From Mycobacterium sp. SMC-2 (lineage in GTDB: Bacteria; Actinomycetota; Actinomycetes; Mycobacteriales; Mycobacteriaceae), in assembly GCF_025263485.1 (NCBI RefSeq), contig NZ_CP079863.1:2542001-2606000 (forward strand): DNA of 64,000 nucleotides, given 5' to 3'. How positions within the stretch are numbered: the stretch's first letter is position 1; the number at the start of each line of letters is the position of its first letter. This document shows, piece by piece, positions 44,473 through 54,569 of this stretch. Below the pieces are notes generated by a model that did no database searches, had not been told where the DNA came from, and worked only from the letters and a program-made list of their open reading frames with translations. Position numbers and translations under genes: made by a program.

Positions 44473-44477
44473 CCACC

Positions 44478-44537
44478 GCCGACGATGCAGAAGCCGACGA
44501 TGCAGAAGCCGACGATGCAGAAGCCGACGATGCAGAA
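44478..44537. repeat. 15-bp perfect tandem repeat, four copies, infB-rbfA gap
   Basis: The unit GCCGACGATGCAGAA occurs at 44478, 44493, 44508 and 44523 without change. It begins 5 bp after the infB stop. Confidence 0.95.
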
Positions 44538-44544
44538 AGCGAAT

Positions 44545-44608
44545 GTGTGATGAGGTGGGGGTACTCCCCAGCTTCGCGTGGACCCCACCCGCTCGCGGGG
44601 GAGAGGCG
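44545..44608. repeat. GC-rich hairpin-forming MIRU-like element before rbfA
   Basis: GTGGGGGTACTCCCCAG and CCACCCGCTCGCGGGGGAG form local stems. They resemble, in reverse, the CCCCCGCAAGCGGG/GGTACCCCC block at 19075-19095. The element ends in GAGAGG, which can serve as the rbfA ribosome site. Confidence 0.45.
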
Positions 44609-44618
44609 GTGAATCGAT

Positions 44619-46088
<1,470 letters not shown>

Positions 46089-46100
<12 letters not shown>

Positions 46101-46664
46101 GCTGCCCGAGCGTTGCAGCACGAACCCGTGATCCCCGCTGGTGGTGTCCAGGCAGGCGACGAGGTTGTCGGCGCCGACGGCGCACGTGACGTTCAGGTAC
46201 GTCAACTTCTGACCCGCGCCCAGCAACTTGCCGCCCGGCGGCAGGGCGGCGGGGTTGCCGTCGCATCCGCCGTACGACATCCGGCTCAACTTGTAGCCGG
46301 GTCCCTTGAACTCGGCGGAGCCCACCAGGCAATCGCCCGGGCGGGGGCGTCCGCCCAGAACGGGAACGTCGTCGATCCCGGGCATGTCGCCCTTGCACCT
46401 GATGTCCTGTGACGGCGGCGGTGCGGGCGCCGGACCGCCATAGAAGTCGCACGCCAGGCTGTACGGGGTGGAGAAGCTGATCCGCGGCGAGGTGCCCGGA
46501 CCGGCGCTGCTCACGTAACCGTCGGCCGGGACGGGCACGAAGCCATCCACGCTGGGAAATCCCGGCGGCGGTAGCGCGGCCGCATACGGGGCGGGCCCGA
46601 TCGCCGCCGCGAGCACCACGGCGCCCGCGAGCACCCTCACGGCGACGTCGACAACCACACGCAT
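46089..46664 (-). CDS. Secreted protein with disulfide-type cysteines, unknown function
   Basis: The protein has 191 residues. An N-terminal signal peptide covers MRVVVDVAVRVLAGAVVLAA and continues to an AYAAA-type cleavage site near residue 31. The mature part is Pro/Gly-rich with six Cys (for example LACDFYGG, IRCKGDMPG, GDCLVGS, GGCDGN, VTCAVG, VACLDT), suited to disulfides outside the cell. TACGAT lies six bases before ATG 46664, which supports this start and a leaderless mRNA. No family is recognised beyond similarity to mycobacterial secreted antigens. Confidence 0.8.
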
Positions 46665-46670
46665 CAGCTG

Positions 46671-46676
46671 ATCGTA
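46671..46676 (-). promoter_or_regulatory. Candidate -10 element TACGAT, leaderless start of the secreted-protein gene
   Basis: On the minus strand TACGAT ends 6 bp before ATG 46664. Confidence 0.45.
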
Positions 46677-46714
46677 GGTGTTGACCGCGACTGGCGGGAG
46701 CCGACCGCCGCCAA

Positions 46715-47464
46715 TCAACGCAGCTGGGCCCGCCCGCGCTGCAGCACCGCCTCGCGGTTGGCGGCGATGTCGTCGCCGCTGGTCCGGAACTGGCGGGCCG
46801 CCATGGCCTCGAGCCACAGCCCCGCGCTGGTCTGCGAGTCATCGATCCGGTGGTAGGAGGCCAGCAGCGCGCGCACCGCGTCCTGATTGTTTCCGACGAT
46901 CGACGCCGCCACTGCGCGGGCGGCGCTCAACAGCTGGTCGTGGGGCACCACCTCGGTCACCAGCCCGGCGCGCAGCGCGTCCGTGGCCGACAGGTAGTCC
47001 CCGGTCATGCTCATCCGCCGGGCCAGGCCGACGCCCACCTTTTGCGGCAAGCGCACGCTCAGCCCCCAGGTGGGCAGCAGTCCGACGCGGGCATGGGTGT
47101 CGGCGAACCGGGCGTTCTCCGAGGCGATCAGGATGTCGCAGTACAGGGCCAGCTCCAGCCCGCCGGTCACCGCGGCGCCGTTGATCGCGCCGATCACCGG
47201 CTTGCTCAGCGGTGGCCACCGCGGGGAGATGTCGGGAAGCGCCGACTGGCCGCCCAGCTCTTTGAGATCCAGCCCCGCGCAGAAGACCGGGTCGGTGCCG
47301 GTGACGATCACGACGTCGACGTCGTCGTCGATTTCCGCGTCGGCCAGGGCGCCGAAGAACCGATCGCGCAGCGCCGAAGACAGCGCGTTGCGGGACTGCG
47401 GCCGGTTCAGCGTCAGGGTCCGCACCCGCTCGTCGGTTTCGATCAGCAGGATGTCGTCGGTCAT
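46715..47464 (-). CDS. echA16: Enoyl-CoA hydratase/isomerase (EchA16-type)
   Basis: The 249-residue crotonase-fold protein has VFCAGLDLKELGG and the oxyanion-hole motif INGAAVTGGLELALYCDILIASE with ADTHARVGLLP. The second catalytic Glu region (GLELAL) is present; the first appears replaced, so the exact reaction is uncertain. Its length and position near the rbfA/cnpB block suggest EchA16. It is divergent from the small DUF2277 gene across a 44-bp gap. Confidence 0.9.
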   Translation of the reverse strand: MTDDILLIETDERVRTLTLNRPQSRNALSSALRDRFFGALADAEIDDDVDVVIVTGTDPVFCAGLDLKELGGQSALPDISPRWPPLSKPVIGAINGAAVTGGLELALYCDILIASENARFADTHARVGLLPTWGLSVRLPQKVGVGLARRMSMTGDYLSATDALRAGLVTEVVPHDQLLSAARAVAASIVGNNQDAVRALLASYHRIDDSQTSAGLWLEAMAARQFRTSGDDIAANREAVLQRGRAQLR

Positions 47465-47470
47465 GGGATC

Positions 47471-47476
47471 ACCGTA
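47471..47476 (-). promoter_or_regulatory. Candidate -10 element TACGGT, leaderless start of echA16
   Basis: On the minus strand TACGGT ends 6 bp before ATG 47464. It lies 19 bp from an opposing -10 element. Confidence 0.5.
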
Positions 47477-47495
47477 AAGGGTCGCGGGCCGCGCC

Positions 47496-47501
47496 TATCG
47501 T
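47496..47501 (+). promoter_or_regulatory. Candidate -10 element TATCGT, leaderless start of the DUF2277 gene
   Basis: TATCGT ends 7 bp before ATG 47509. It shares a 44-bp divergent gap with the echA16 -10 element. Confidence 0.5.
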
Positions 47502-47508
47502 TGTGGGC

Positions 47509-47778
47509 ATGTGCAGGAACATCACCGAGCTGCGCGGGTTGCAGCCGGCGGCCACGGCCGAGGAGATCGCGGCGGCGGCGCGCCAGTATGTGCGCAAGGT
47601 CAGCGGCATCACGCGCCCGAACGCGGTCAACGCCGAGGCGTTCGAGGCGGCGGTCGCCGAGGTCACGGAGGCGACGGCGCGGTTGTTGGCGGCACTGCCG
47701 CCGCGGCGCCAGCCGCCCAAGACCGTCCCGCCGTTGCGCCGGCCCGAGGTCCTCGCCCGGCTGGCCGGGGCGCAATGA
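47509..47778 (+). CDS. DUF2277 family protein
   Basis: The 89-residue protein begins MCRNITELRGLQPAATAEE and has QYVRKVSG, the recognisable DUF2277 pattern. I start at ATG 47509 rather than the GTG two codons earlier, because the family starts with MCRNI. The C-terminal tail is Pro/Arg-rich. The function is unknown. The stop overlaps the DUF1802 gene (ATGA). Confidence 0.88.
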   Translation: MCRNITELRGLQPAATAEEIAAAARQYVRKVSGITRPNAVNAEAFEAAVAEVTEATARLLAALPPRRQPPKTVPPLRRPEVLARLAGAQ

Positions 47779-48347
47779 CGCTCACCGCGACCACCCCGAC
47801 CACGACGCCCGCGCTCAAGGAGTGGAGCGCCGCGGTGCACGCCCTGCTGGACGGCCGCCAGCGGGTGCTGCTGCGCAAGGGCGGCATCTCCGAGAAGCGG
47901 TTCGCGTTGGCGGCCAACGAATTCCTGCTGTTTCCGACGGTCGCGCACAGCCACGCCGAGCGTGTCCGGCCCGAGCACCGCGATCTGCTGGACGTGGCCG
48001 CCACCGACAGCACCGACGACCGCCTGGTGATCCGGGCGGCCGCGAAAGTCGTTGCGGCGGTGGCTGTTGAGCGGCCCGAGGGGCTGCCGGCGATCGAGGA
48101 CCTGCACATCTGGACCGCCGAGTCGGTGCGCGCCGACCGGCTCGACTTTCGCCCCAGGCACAAGCTGGCCGTGCTGGTGTTGTCGGTGCACCCGTTGGCC
48201 GAGCCGGTGGAAATCACCCGGACGCCCGAGTACGGCGGCTGCAAAAGCTGGGTGGAGCTGCCGGTGCGGGCGCCAGCGGCGCCGCCGGTTCATGACGAAG
48301 CCGCGCTAGCCGAGGTCGCGGCCCGCGTCCGCCGCGCCGTTGGCTGA
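47775..48347 (+). CDS. DUF1802 family protein
   Basis: The 190-residue protein has LKEWSAAVHALLDGRQRVLLRKGGI and LFPTVAHSHAERV, characteristic of DUF1802. A late segment reads EPVEITRTPEYGGCKSWVELP. It is translationally coupled to the DUF2277 gene. Its last 42 bp overlap, tail to tail, the end of the CocE-type gene on the other strand. Confidence 0.85.
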   Translation: MTLTATTPTTTPALKEWSAAVHALLDGRQRVLLRKGGISEKRFALAANEFLLFPTVAHSHAERVRPEHRDLLDVAATDSTDDRLVIRAAAKVVAAVAVERPEGLPAIEDLHIWTAESVRADRLDFRPRHKLAVLVLSVHPLAEPVEITRTPEYGGCKSWVELPVRAPAAPPVHDEAALAEVAARVRRAVG

Positions 48348-50021
48348 CAGGTCGAGCGGGCCGACGGGCAGCAGCAGCCGGGAGCGTCCGTAGCGCACGC
48401 TGTGGGTGGCCGGCTTGGAGTGTCGAGCCGTCAAGATCGGCTCGTCGGTGCCCAGGTTGCGCGCGTAGCGGGGAAACCAGCTGCCGGCGATCAGCACTCG
48501 GATGCGTGAGCCGGCGCGGAAGCGGTGTGCGATGCCGTCGAGTTCGACCCGAACGGTTTTCCTCGAGTTCTTGGCGGCGACGGGCAGCCGCCGGTAGCCG
48601 TCGCTGACGTTTTTCGACCTGCCCTTGGCGTCGACCTCGCTCACCCGGACGAACAGGTCGGCGTGGGGATTGTCCGCGCGGTGCGCCAACTCGACGACCG
48701 GGCTCCCGTAGACGCACAGGTCGTGGGTGAGGGTGAGGCTGGTGAAGGCCAGCACGTCGTCGCGCGACGCGAGCCGGCCGTCGTCACGGTAGCCGCCGTT
48801 CGGGGACAGCAGCGGGCCGCCGGTGGTGGGGGTCGGGTCGGCGGGGTCGTGGCGGAAAGTCGCCGGCGCCAGCCCCGCCAGGTCCGCCGGCACGGTCTCA
48901 CCCAGATGGCCGCCGGGACGCAGATAGAACGCGCGCTCGGTGGTGGCGGGCGGCCAATCGGCCACGTTGCGCCAACCCTGGCCGGTGACGTAAGCGCGGA
49001 CCCGGCTCGGCCGGCGCAGCGCGGGCTCGCCACCGAGGTGGGCGCCCAACCAATCCAGCGACTCCCGCGCCCAGGTGCCCAGCCCCGTGGTGATCAGCTG
49101 CGTGTGGGTCCACGGGCCCATGGTGAGCGCGACGTCTACGCCCCGGCCGCGCAGATGCGCGTACTGCTGCAGCGTCTGCCTGACGAAGATGTCCTGCCAA
49201 CCGCCGACCAGCAGCACGGGCACGTCCACGCGGTCCAGCGCGTCGACGCAGCGCAGGGCGTCCCAGAATGGATCGTCCGGGTCGGCGTGCTCGATCCACG
49301 ACTCGAACCACGGGGCGCCCGCACCGAGCAGCGCCCGCGCCGTGTCGCCGACGGGCAGGCCGAGGGCCGCCTGTGCCACCTTGTTCCGGGTCCGCAGTTG
49401 CCGCAGCGCGGAGCGGGCGCGCACCGGGTCCTCCTGGTGGGCAACCATGTCGCTCCAGCCCAGGAAGTCGTTGATCGCGAACGAGCCGGTGCCCCACACC
49501 GAGGCGTTGAAATCGTGCGGTCCCACGGCGATCACGGCCGCGGCGAGCTCCGGCGGGGGATCCTGCAGCAGCGCCCACTGGGTGAACCCGAGGTACGACA
49601 GTCCGATGGTGGCGAAGCGGCCGGTGAACCAGGGCTGCTCGCGCAGCCAGGCCACCGTGTCGGCGCCGTCGGCGGCCTCGTTGGCCATCGGCTCGAAATC
49701 CCCGCCGGACCCGAACGTTCCGCGGACGCTCTGCAGCACGACGTGGTAGCCGCGCGCCGCGTACAGCGCGCCGAAAAGCAGGGAGAACGGGAAGGCCCGC
49801 CCGTAAGGCCCCCGGACCAGCAGGGTGCCGGCGGCCGACGCGGTGCTCGGTGTGTAGTGGTCGGCCACCAGGTCGACGCCGTCGCGCATGGGCACCCGGA
49901 CGCGTTCCACGGTGTAGTCGGTGACCGCCGGCGGCAGGCCCAGCAGCCGCCCGACGGCCTTGCCGCCGACGTGCCGCAGGGTGTGCAGCGTGGGCTGGGC
50001 GGGACGCGAGGTGGTACTCAC
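48306..50021 (-). CDS. CocE/NonD-family hydrolase (X-Pro dipeptidyl-peptidase-like)
   Basis: The 571-residue protein has an alpha/beta-hydrolase domain with VRGPYGRAF, the nucleophile elbow GLSYLGFTQWALL (about residue 150), VGGWQDIFV with a likely catalytic Asp, and GPWTHTQLI with the catalytic His. A C-terminal jelly-roll domain of the PepX_C type follows from about residue 330 (VRAYVTGQGWRNV). Such enzymes cleave esters or acyl-peptides. TAACCT seven bases before GTG 50021 suggests a leaderless mRNA. By position it corresponds to Rv2800. Confidence 0.9.
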   Translation of the reverse strand: MSTTSRPAQPTLHTLRHVGGKAVGRLLGLPPAVTDYTVERVRVPMRDGVDLVADHYTPSTASAAGTLLVRGPYGRAFPFSLLFGALYAARGYHVVLQSVRGTFGSGGDFEPMANEAADGADTVAWLREQPWFTGRFATIGLSYLGFTQWALLQDPPPELAAAVIAVGPHDFNASVWGTGSFAINDFLGWSDMVAHQEDPVRARSALRQLRTRNKVAQAALGLPVGDTARALLGAGAPWFESWIEHADPDDPFWDALRCVDALDRVDVPVLLVGGWQDIFVRQTLQQYAHLRGRGVDVALTMGPWTHTQLITTGLGTWARESLDWLGAHLGGEPALRRPSRVRAYVTGQGWRNVADWPPATTERAFYLRPGGHLGETVPADLAGLAPATFRHDPADPTPTTGGPLLSPNGGYRDDGRLASRDDVLAFTSLTLTHDLCVYGSPVVELAHRADNPHADLFVRVSEVDAKGRSKNVSDGYRRLPVAAKNSRKTVRVELDGIAHRFRAGSRIRVLIAGSWFPRYARNLGTDEPILTARHSKPATHSVRYGRSRLLLPVGPLDLSANGAADAGRDLG

Positions 50022-50028
50022 GGTGCCC

Positions 50029-50034
50029 AGGTTA
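50029..50034 (-). promoter_or_regulatory. Candidate -10 element TAACCT, leaderless start of the CocE-type gene
   Basis: On the minus strand TAACCT ends 7 bp before GTG 50021. The element lies just after the stop of the next upstream gene. Confidence 0.45.
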
Positions 50035-50047
50035 AGGCCGGGCGGCT

Positions 50048-50632
50048 TCAAAACTTGTAGTAAGGCGCCAGGTCGTTGGCGCGCTGCAGATTGGTGGACA
50101 TGCAGTCCACCTCGGGATTGGAGTAGACGGTCGAGTAGTAGAGCGCCTGCTGCAGCACGCCGTAGCCGGTCTTGAACGCCACCATGCAGGAGTAATACCA
50201 GTAGCTGTTGTGATACGTCGGCTTGAGCACCCAGTACCGCGCGGCGCGGTGGCCGGCGATGGTGGTCTCGACGGCGTCCGGCGGCAGCGTCTCCTCGTAG
50301 GTGCGCCAGATGATCGGCTCGACGGCCACCTGGTAATTGCCCGCGTCGAAGTGGCAGCGCAGCCCGTCTTCGTGCTCGGGCGGTGTGAACGCCAGCCCGA
50401 GTCGCTGCACCACGTCGAACGGGATGTCCTCGCACGCGTCGAAGGGGCGCGGGTCGGTGGTCGCCACGATCGGGCTCTTCATGGTGGTTTCCATCGGCGC
50501 CGCGGTCGAGCGCAGTTCGAGGCGCCCGCCCCCCGCCGGCCCGGGCGCTGCGCCCTGCCACCCCGCGGTGCCTGCTACGGCCGCTGCGACCAGGGCGCCG
50601 ACCGCCCCGATCAGTCGCACCTTGGCGAACAC
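50048..50632 (-). CDS. Exported or membrane-anchored protein of unknown function
   Basis: The 194-residue protein has an N-terminal hydrophobic segment VRLIGAVGALVAAAVAGTAG (about residues 6-25), a signal peptide or anchor. A polar outer part follows with ACEDIPFDVVQRLGL, RCHFDAGNYQVAVEP, TIAGHRAARYWV and four Cys. The domain has the look of mycobacterial DUF3558-type lipid-surface proteins but no lipobox is present. GTG 50632 follows AGGGGG. It lies upstream of the CocE-type gene and matches the position of Rv2799. Confidence 0.8.
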   Translation of the reverse strand: MFAKVRLIGAVGALVAAAVAGTAGWQGAAPGPAGGGRLELRSTAAPMETTMKSPIVATTDPRPFDACEDIPFDVVQRLGLAFTPPEHEDGLRCHFDAGNYQVAVEPIIWRTYEETLPPDAVETTIAGHRAARYWVLKPTYHNSYWYYSCMVAFKTGYGVLQQALYYSTVYSNPEVDCMSTNLQRANDLAPYYKF

Positions 50633-50666
50633 GACACCCCCTGACGGCTCGGCGCTCCTTGCCCGG

Positions 50667-50672
50667 AGTGTA
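50667..50672 (-). promoter_or_regulatory. Candidate -10 element TACACT for the exported-protein gene
   Basis: On the minus strand TACACT would start transcription near 50660, giving a leader of about 28 nt with AGGGGG before GTG 50632. Confidence 0.4.
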
Positions 50673-50766
50673 CAAGTCGCCCTGAGCAGGGTCACAGTGA
50701 AACAAGAACACGTTCTACTGCCGCGAGCAAGCGCCCGGCCCCGACCGGCCCGTGGCCGCGGGTCAT

Positions 50767-50772
50767 TAGGCT
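50767..50772 (+). promoter_or_regulatory. Candidate -10 element TAGGCT for the pptH-pptT-truB operon
   Basis: TAGGCT ends 8 bp before GTG 50781 with no ribosome site between. Confidence 0.5.
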
Positions 50773-50780
50773 GGTCAATC

Positions 50781-51758
50781 GTGGCTGGTCAAAACGCGGG
50801 GTCCGAATCGCCCAATGGGGGGCAACCGACGCTGTGGGCCGTCTCCGACCTGCATACCGGTCACCTCGGCAACAAGCCGGTCACCGAATCGCTGCACCCG
50901 TCGTCCCCGGACGACTGGCTGATCGTCGCCGGCGACGTCGCCGAACGCACCGACGACATCCGTTGGGCCCTCGACCTGCTGCGCCGGCGATTCGCCAAGG
51001 TGATCTGGGTGCCCGGCAATCACGAGCTGTGGACCACCACGCGTGACCCGGTGCAGATCTTCGGCAAGGCCCGCTACGACTACCTGGTCAACATGTGCGA
51101 CGAGATGGGCGTCGTCACACCCGAGCATCCTTTCCCGGTGTGGACCGAGCGCGGCGGCCCGGCGACGATCGTGCCGATGTTCCTGCTCTACGACTACAGC
51201 TTCTTGCCGGAGGGCGCGACGAGCAAAGGCGAGGGGGTGACCATCGCGCGGGAGCGCAACGTGGTCGCCACCGACGAATTCCTGCTCTCGTCGGAGCCGT
51301 ATCCCACCCGGGAGGCCTGGTGCCGGGAGCGGCTCGCCGCCACGCGGGCCCGTCTCGAGCAACTCGACTGGATGACGCCGACCGTCCTGGTGAACCATTT
51401 CCCGCTGGTCCGCGAGCCCTGCGACGCGCTGTTCTACCCGGAGTTCGCGCTGTGGTGCGGAACCACCAAGACCGCCGACTGGCACACCCGCTACAACGCC
51501 GTCTGTTCGGTCTACGGTCACCTGCACATTCCGCGCACCACCTGGTACGACGACGTGCGCTTCGAGGAAGTGTCGGTGGGTTACCCGCGGGAGTGGCGGC
51601 GCCGCAAGCCACACAGCTGGCTGCGCCAGGTGCTGCCCGATCCGCAATATGCGCCCGGATACCTCAACGATTTCGGCGGTCACTTCGAGATCACCCCCGA
51701 GATGCGGCAGCAGGCCGAGCAGTTCCGGGAACGGTTGCGGCAGCGGCAATCACGATGA
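50781..51758 (+). CDS. pptH: Metallophosphoesterase, 4'-phosphopantetheinyl hydrolase PptH
   Basis: In M. tuberculosis the counterpart Rv2795c removes phosphopantetheine from acyl carrier proteins, opposing PptT. The 325-residue protein has the full calcineurin-type metal set: DLHTGH, GDVAER, GNHELW, NHFPL and GHLHIP. The ATG of pptT overlaps its stop (ATGA), so the opposing pair is made together. GTG 50781 is supported by the -10 element and gives the expected length. Confidence 0.93.
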   Translation: MAGQNAGSESPNGGQPTLWAVSDLHTGHLGNKPVTESLHPSSPDDWLIVAGDVAERTDDIRWALDLLRRRFAKVIWVPGNHELWTTTRDPVQIFGKARYDYLVNMCDEMGVVTPEHPFPVWTERGGPATIVPMFLLYDYSFLPEGATSKGEGVTIARERNVVATDEFLLSSEPYPTREAWCRERLAATRARLEQLDWMTPTVLVNHFPLVREPCDALFYPEFALWCGTTKTADWHTRYNAVCSVYGHLHIPRTTWYDDVRFEEVSVGYPREWRRRKPHSWLRQVLPDPQYAPGYLNDFGGHFEITPEMRQQAEQFRERLRQRQSR

Positions 51759-52435
51759 CCGAGCAGATGCTGGTCTCCTCGGTACTGCCCGACATGGGCG
51801 AGCTGGCCTACTCCGAGCTGTATTCCGACCCACCCGGCCTGGCCCCGCTGCCCGACGAGGAGCCCCTGATCGCCAGGTCGGTCCCCAAGCGGCGCAACGA
51901 GTTCATCACCGTCCGGCACTGCGCGCGCGTCGCGATGGGCGAGCTCGGCCTGCCGCCGGTGCCGATCCTCAAGGGCGAGAAGGGCGAACCGTGCTGGCCC
52001 GACGGCGTGGTGGGCAGCCTCACCCATTGCACCGGCTATCGCGGTGCGGTCGTGGGCCGCACCGAAGCGGTGCGCTCGGTCGGTATCGACGCCGAACCGC
52101 ACGACGTGTTGCCGGACGGCGTGCTGAACGCGATCAGCCTGCAGGAGGAGCGACACGAGCTCGCCTCCTTGCCCGAAGGTCTGCATTGGGACCGAATCCT
52201 GTTCTGCGCCAAGGAGGCAACGTATAAGGCCTGGTTTCCGTTGACAAAGCGGTGGCTGGGTTTCGAGGACGCCCACGTCGTGTTCGACCTCGACCCGCCC
52301 GACGGGGCGACCAGCGGCGATTTCGTGTCCAAGATCCTCATCGACGGGCAGGCCCTCGACGGCCCGCCGCTGACCGCGCTGAGGGGCCGGTGGTCGGTCG
52401 AACGGGGACTGGTGCTGACCGCCATCGTGCTATGA
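51755..52435 (+). CDS. pptT: 4'-Phosphopantetheinyl transferase PptT
   Basis: PptT moves phosphopantetheine from CoA to carrier proteins of mycolic acid, mycobactin and polyketide synthases. The 226-residue Sfp-type protein has [36 protein letters not shown], the Mg-binding [11 protein letters not shown] and [14 protein letters not shown]. It overlaps pptH and truB by 4 bp each. Confidence 0.97.
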   Translation: MTEQMLVSSVLPDMGELAYSELYSDPPGLAPLPDEEPLIARSVPKRRNEFITVRHCARVAMGELGLPPVPILKGEKGEPCWPDGVVGSLTHCTGYRGAVVGRTEAVRSVGIDAEPHDVLPDGVLNAISLQEERHELASLPEGLHWDRILFCAKEATYKAWFPLTKRWLGFEDAHVVFDLDPPDGATSGDFVSKILIDGQALDGPPLTALRGRWSVERGLVLTAIVL

Positions 52436-53325
52436 GCTCAAGCCCCAGCGGCCCGGGATTGGTCCTCGTCGACAAGCCGGCCGGGATGACCAGTCACGAC
52501 GTGGTGGGGCGTTGCCGTCGGATCTTCGGCACCCGCAGGGTGGGGCACGCGGGCACGCTGGACCCGATGGCCACCGGCGTGCTGGTGATCGGCGTCGACC
52601 GGGCCACCAAGATCCTCGGCCTGCTGACGGCGGCCTCCAAGTCGTACGCCGCCACCATCCGGCTCGGCCAGACCACGTCCACCGAGGACGCCGAAGGCGA
52701 AGTGCTGCACAGCGTCTCGGCCGCGCACCTGACGCGTGAGGCGATCGCCGCGGCGGTCGCCGGCCTGCGCGGCGACATCGAGCAGGTGCCGTCGGCGGTC
52801 AGCGCGATCAAGGTGGACGGCCGGCGCGCCTACCGGCTGGTCCGCGAGGGGCAGACCGTCGAACTCGAGGCCCGGCCGGTGCGCATCGACCGGTTCGAGG
52901 TGTGCGACGTTCGATCCGCTGGCCAGTTCGTCGACGTCGACGTGGAGGTCGACTGCTCGTCGGGAACCTACGTTCGCGCGCTGGCCCGCGACGTCGGCGC
53001 CGCGCTCGGCGTGGGCGGGCACCTGACGGCGCTGCGGCGCACCCGCGTCGGCCGCTTCACCCTGGAGCAGGCGCGCTCGCTCGACGAGCTGGCCGAGCGG
53101 CCCACCCTGTCGTTGACGCTGGACGAGGCGTGCCTGCTGGTGTTTCCGCGCCGCGACCTGACCGGCCAGGAGGCCGAGGCGACGGCCAACGGGCGGGCGC
53201 TTTCGGCGGCCGGCATCGACGGCGTGTACGCCGCCTGCGACGCCGGCGGCCGGGTGATCGCGCTGCTGCGCGACGAGGGCTCGCGCACCAAGTCGGTGGT
53301 TGTGATCCGGCCGGCGACGCTCTAG
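52432..53325 (+). CDS. truB: tRNA pseudouridine-55 synthase TruB
   Basis: TruB makes pseudouridine 55 in the tRNA T-loop. The 297-residue protein has [14 protein letters not shown], the catalytic Asp in [12 protein letters not shown] (about residue 46), [20 protein letters not shown] and the PUA-like C-terminus. The ATG overlaps the pptT stop. Confidence 0.97.
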   Translation: MSSSPSGPGLVLVDKPAGMTSHDVVGRCRRIFGTRRVGHAGTLDPMATGVLVIGVDRATKILGLLTAASKSYAATIRLGQTTSTEDAEGEVLHSVSAAHLTREAIAAAVAGLRGDIEQVPSAVSAIKVDGRRAYRLVREGQTVELEARPVRIDRFEVCDVRSAGQFVDVDVEVDCSSGTYVRALARDVGAALGVGGHLTALRRTRVGRFTLEQARSLDELAERPTLSLTLDEACLLVFPRRDLTGQEAEATANGRALSAAGIDGVYAACDAGGRVIALLRDEGSRTKSVVVIRPATL

Positions 53326-53375
53326 GAATACGCTGGGGCGCGGATCGTCCAAGCCTGTCGAAGAAGGTGCGCGCT

Positions 53376-54566
53376 ATGTCCAGCAAGGTTTACGTCGTCG
53401 GCGTCGGTATGACGAAATTCGAGAAGCCCGGCCGCCGAGAGGGCTGGGACTATCCCGACATGGCAAGGGAGTCGGGCACCAACGCGCTGGCCGACGCGGG
53501 TGTCGACTACCGCGAGGTGCAGCAGGGCTACGTCGGCTACGTCGCCGGCGATTCGACGTCCGGGCAGCGGGCGCTCTACGAGCTGGGCATGACCGGGATC
53601 CCGATCGTCAACGTCAACAACAACTGCTCGACCGGCTCGACCGCGCTGTTCCTGGCGGCCCAGGCCATCCGCGGCGGGATCGTGGACTGCGCGATCGCGC
53701 TGGGCTTCGAGAAGATGCAACCCGGCTCGCTGGGCGGCGGCGCCTCCGACCGCGAATCCCCGATGGGCAGGCACGTCAAGGCGATGGCCGCGATCGACGA
53801 GTTCGCGATGCCGGTCGCGCCGTGGATGTTCGGCGCCGCCGGCCGTGAACACATGCGGCAATACGGCAGCACCGCCGAGCATTTCGCCAAGATCGGCTAC
53901 AAGAACCACAAGCACTCGGTCAACAACCCGTTCGCGCAGTTCCAGGAGTCCTACACGCTCGACGACATCCTGGCGTCGCGGATGATCTCCGACCCGCTGA
54001 CCAAGTTGCAGTGCTCGCCCACCTCCGACGGCTCCGGCGCGGCGATCCTGGCCTCGGAGAGCTTCGTCGACAGCCACGGGCTGGCCGGCCGGGCGGTGGA
54101 GATCGTCGGCCAGGCCATGACGACGGACTTCGCGTCCACCTTCGACGGAAGCGCGAAGAACCTGATCGGCTACGACATGAATGTCCAAGCCGCGCAACAG
54201 GTTTACGATCAGTGCGGGTTGGGCCCCGAGGACTTCCAGGTGATCGAGCTGCACGACTGCTTCTCGGCCAACGAGCTGCTGCTGTACGAGGCGCTGGGGT
54301 TGTGCGGCCCGGGTGAGGCGCCCAAGCTGATCGACAACGGCGACACCACCTACGGCGGGCGCTGGGTGGTCAACCCGTCGGGCGGGCTGATCTCCAAGGG
54401 GCACCCGCTGGGCGCGACCGGGCTGGCGCAGTGCGCCGAGCTGACCTGGCAGCTGCGGGGCACCGCCGACAAGCGTCAGGTCGAGGGCGTCAGCGCCGCA
54501 CTGCAACACAACATCGGGCTGGGCGGCGCGGCCGTCGTCACCGCCTACCGGCGCGCCGAACGCTGA
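53376..54566 (+). CDS. ltp1: Thiolase-like lipid-transfer protein (Ltp1 type)
   Basis: The 396-residue thiolase-fold protein has the nucleophile region [16 protein letters not shown] (Cys near residue 87) and the C-terminal [17 protein letters not shown] and [17 protein letters not shown]. This is the SCP-x type, which cleaves or carries branched or sterol acyl-CoAs. AAGAAGG stands 8 bases before ATG 53376. The gene is 3 bp upstream of an acyl-CoA dehydrogenase gene, consistent with a beta-oxidation role. Confidence 0.93.
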   Translation: MSSKVYVVGVGMTKFEKPGRREGWDYPDMARESGTNALADAGVDYREVQQGYVGYVAGDSTSGQRALYELGMTGIPIVNVNNNCSTGSTALFLAAQAIRGGIVDCAIALGFEKMQPGSLGGGASDRESPMGRHVKAMAAIDEFAMPVAPWMFGAAGREHMRQYGSTAEHFAKIGYKNHKHSVNNPFAQFQESYTLDDILASRMISDPLTKLQCSPTSDGSGAAILASESFVDSHGLAGRAVEIVGQAMTTDFASTFDGSAKNLIGYDMNVQAAQQVYDQCGLGPEDFQVIELHDCFSANELLLYEALGLCGPGEAPKLIDNGDTTYGGRWVVNPSGGLISKGHPLGATGLAQCAELTWQLRGTADKRQVEGVSAALQHNIGLGGAAVVTAYRRAER

Positions 54567-54569
54567 CCC

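Noticed and set aside
44388..44612. Plus-strand frame containing ADDAE repeats between infB and rbfA
   Set aside because: It starts inside infB in another frame, has no ribosome site, and only reflects the 15-bp tandem repeats.
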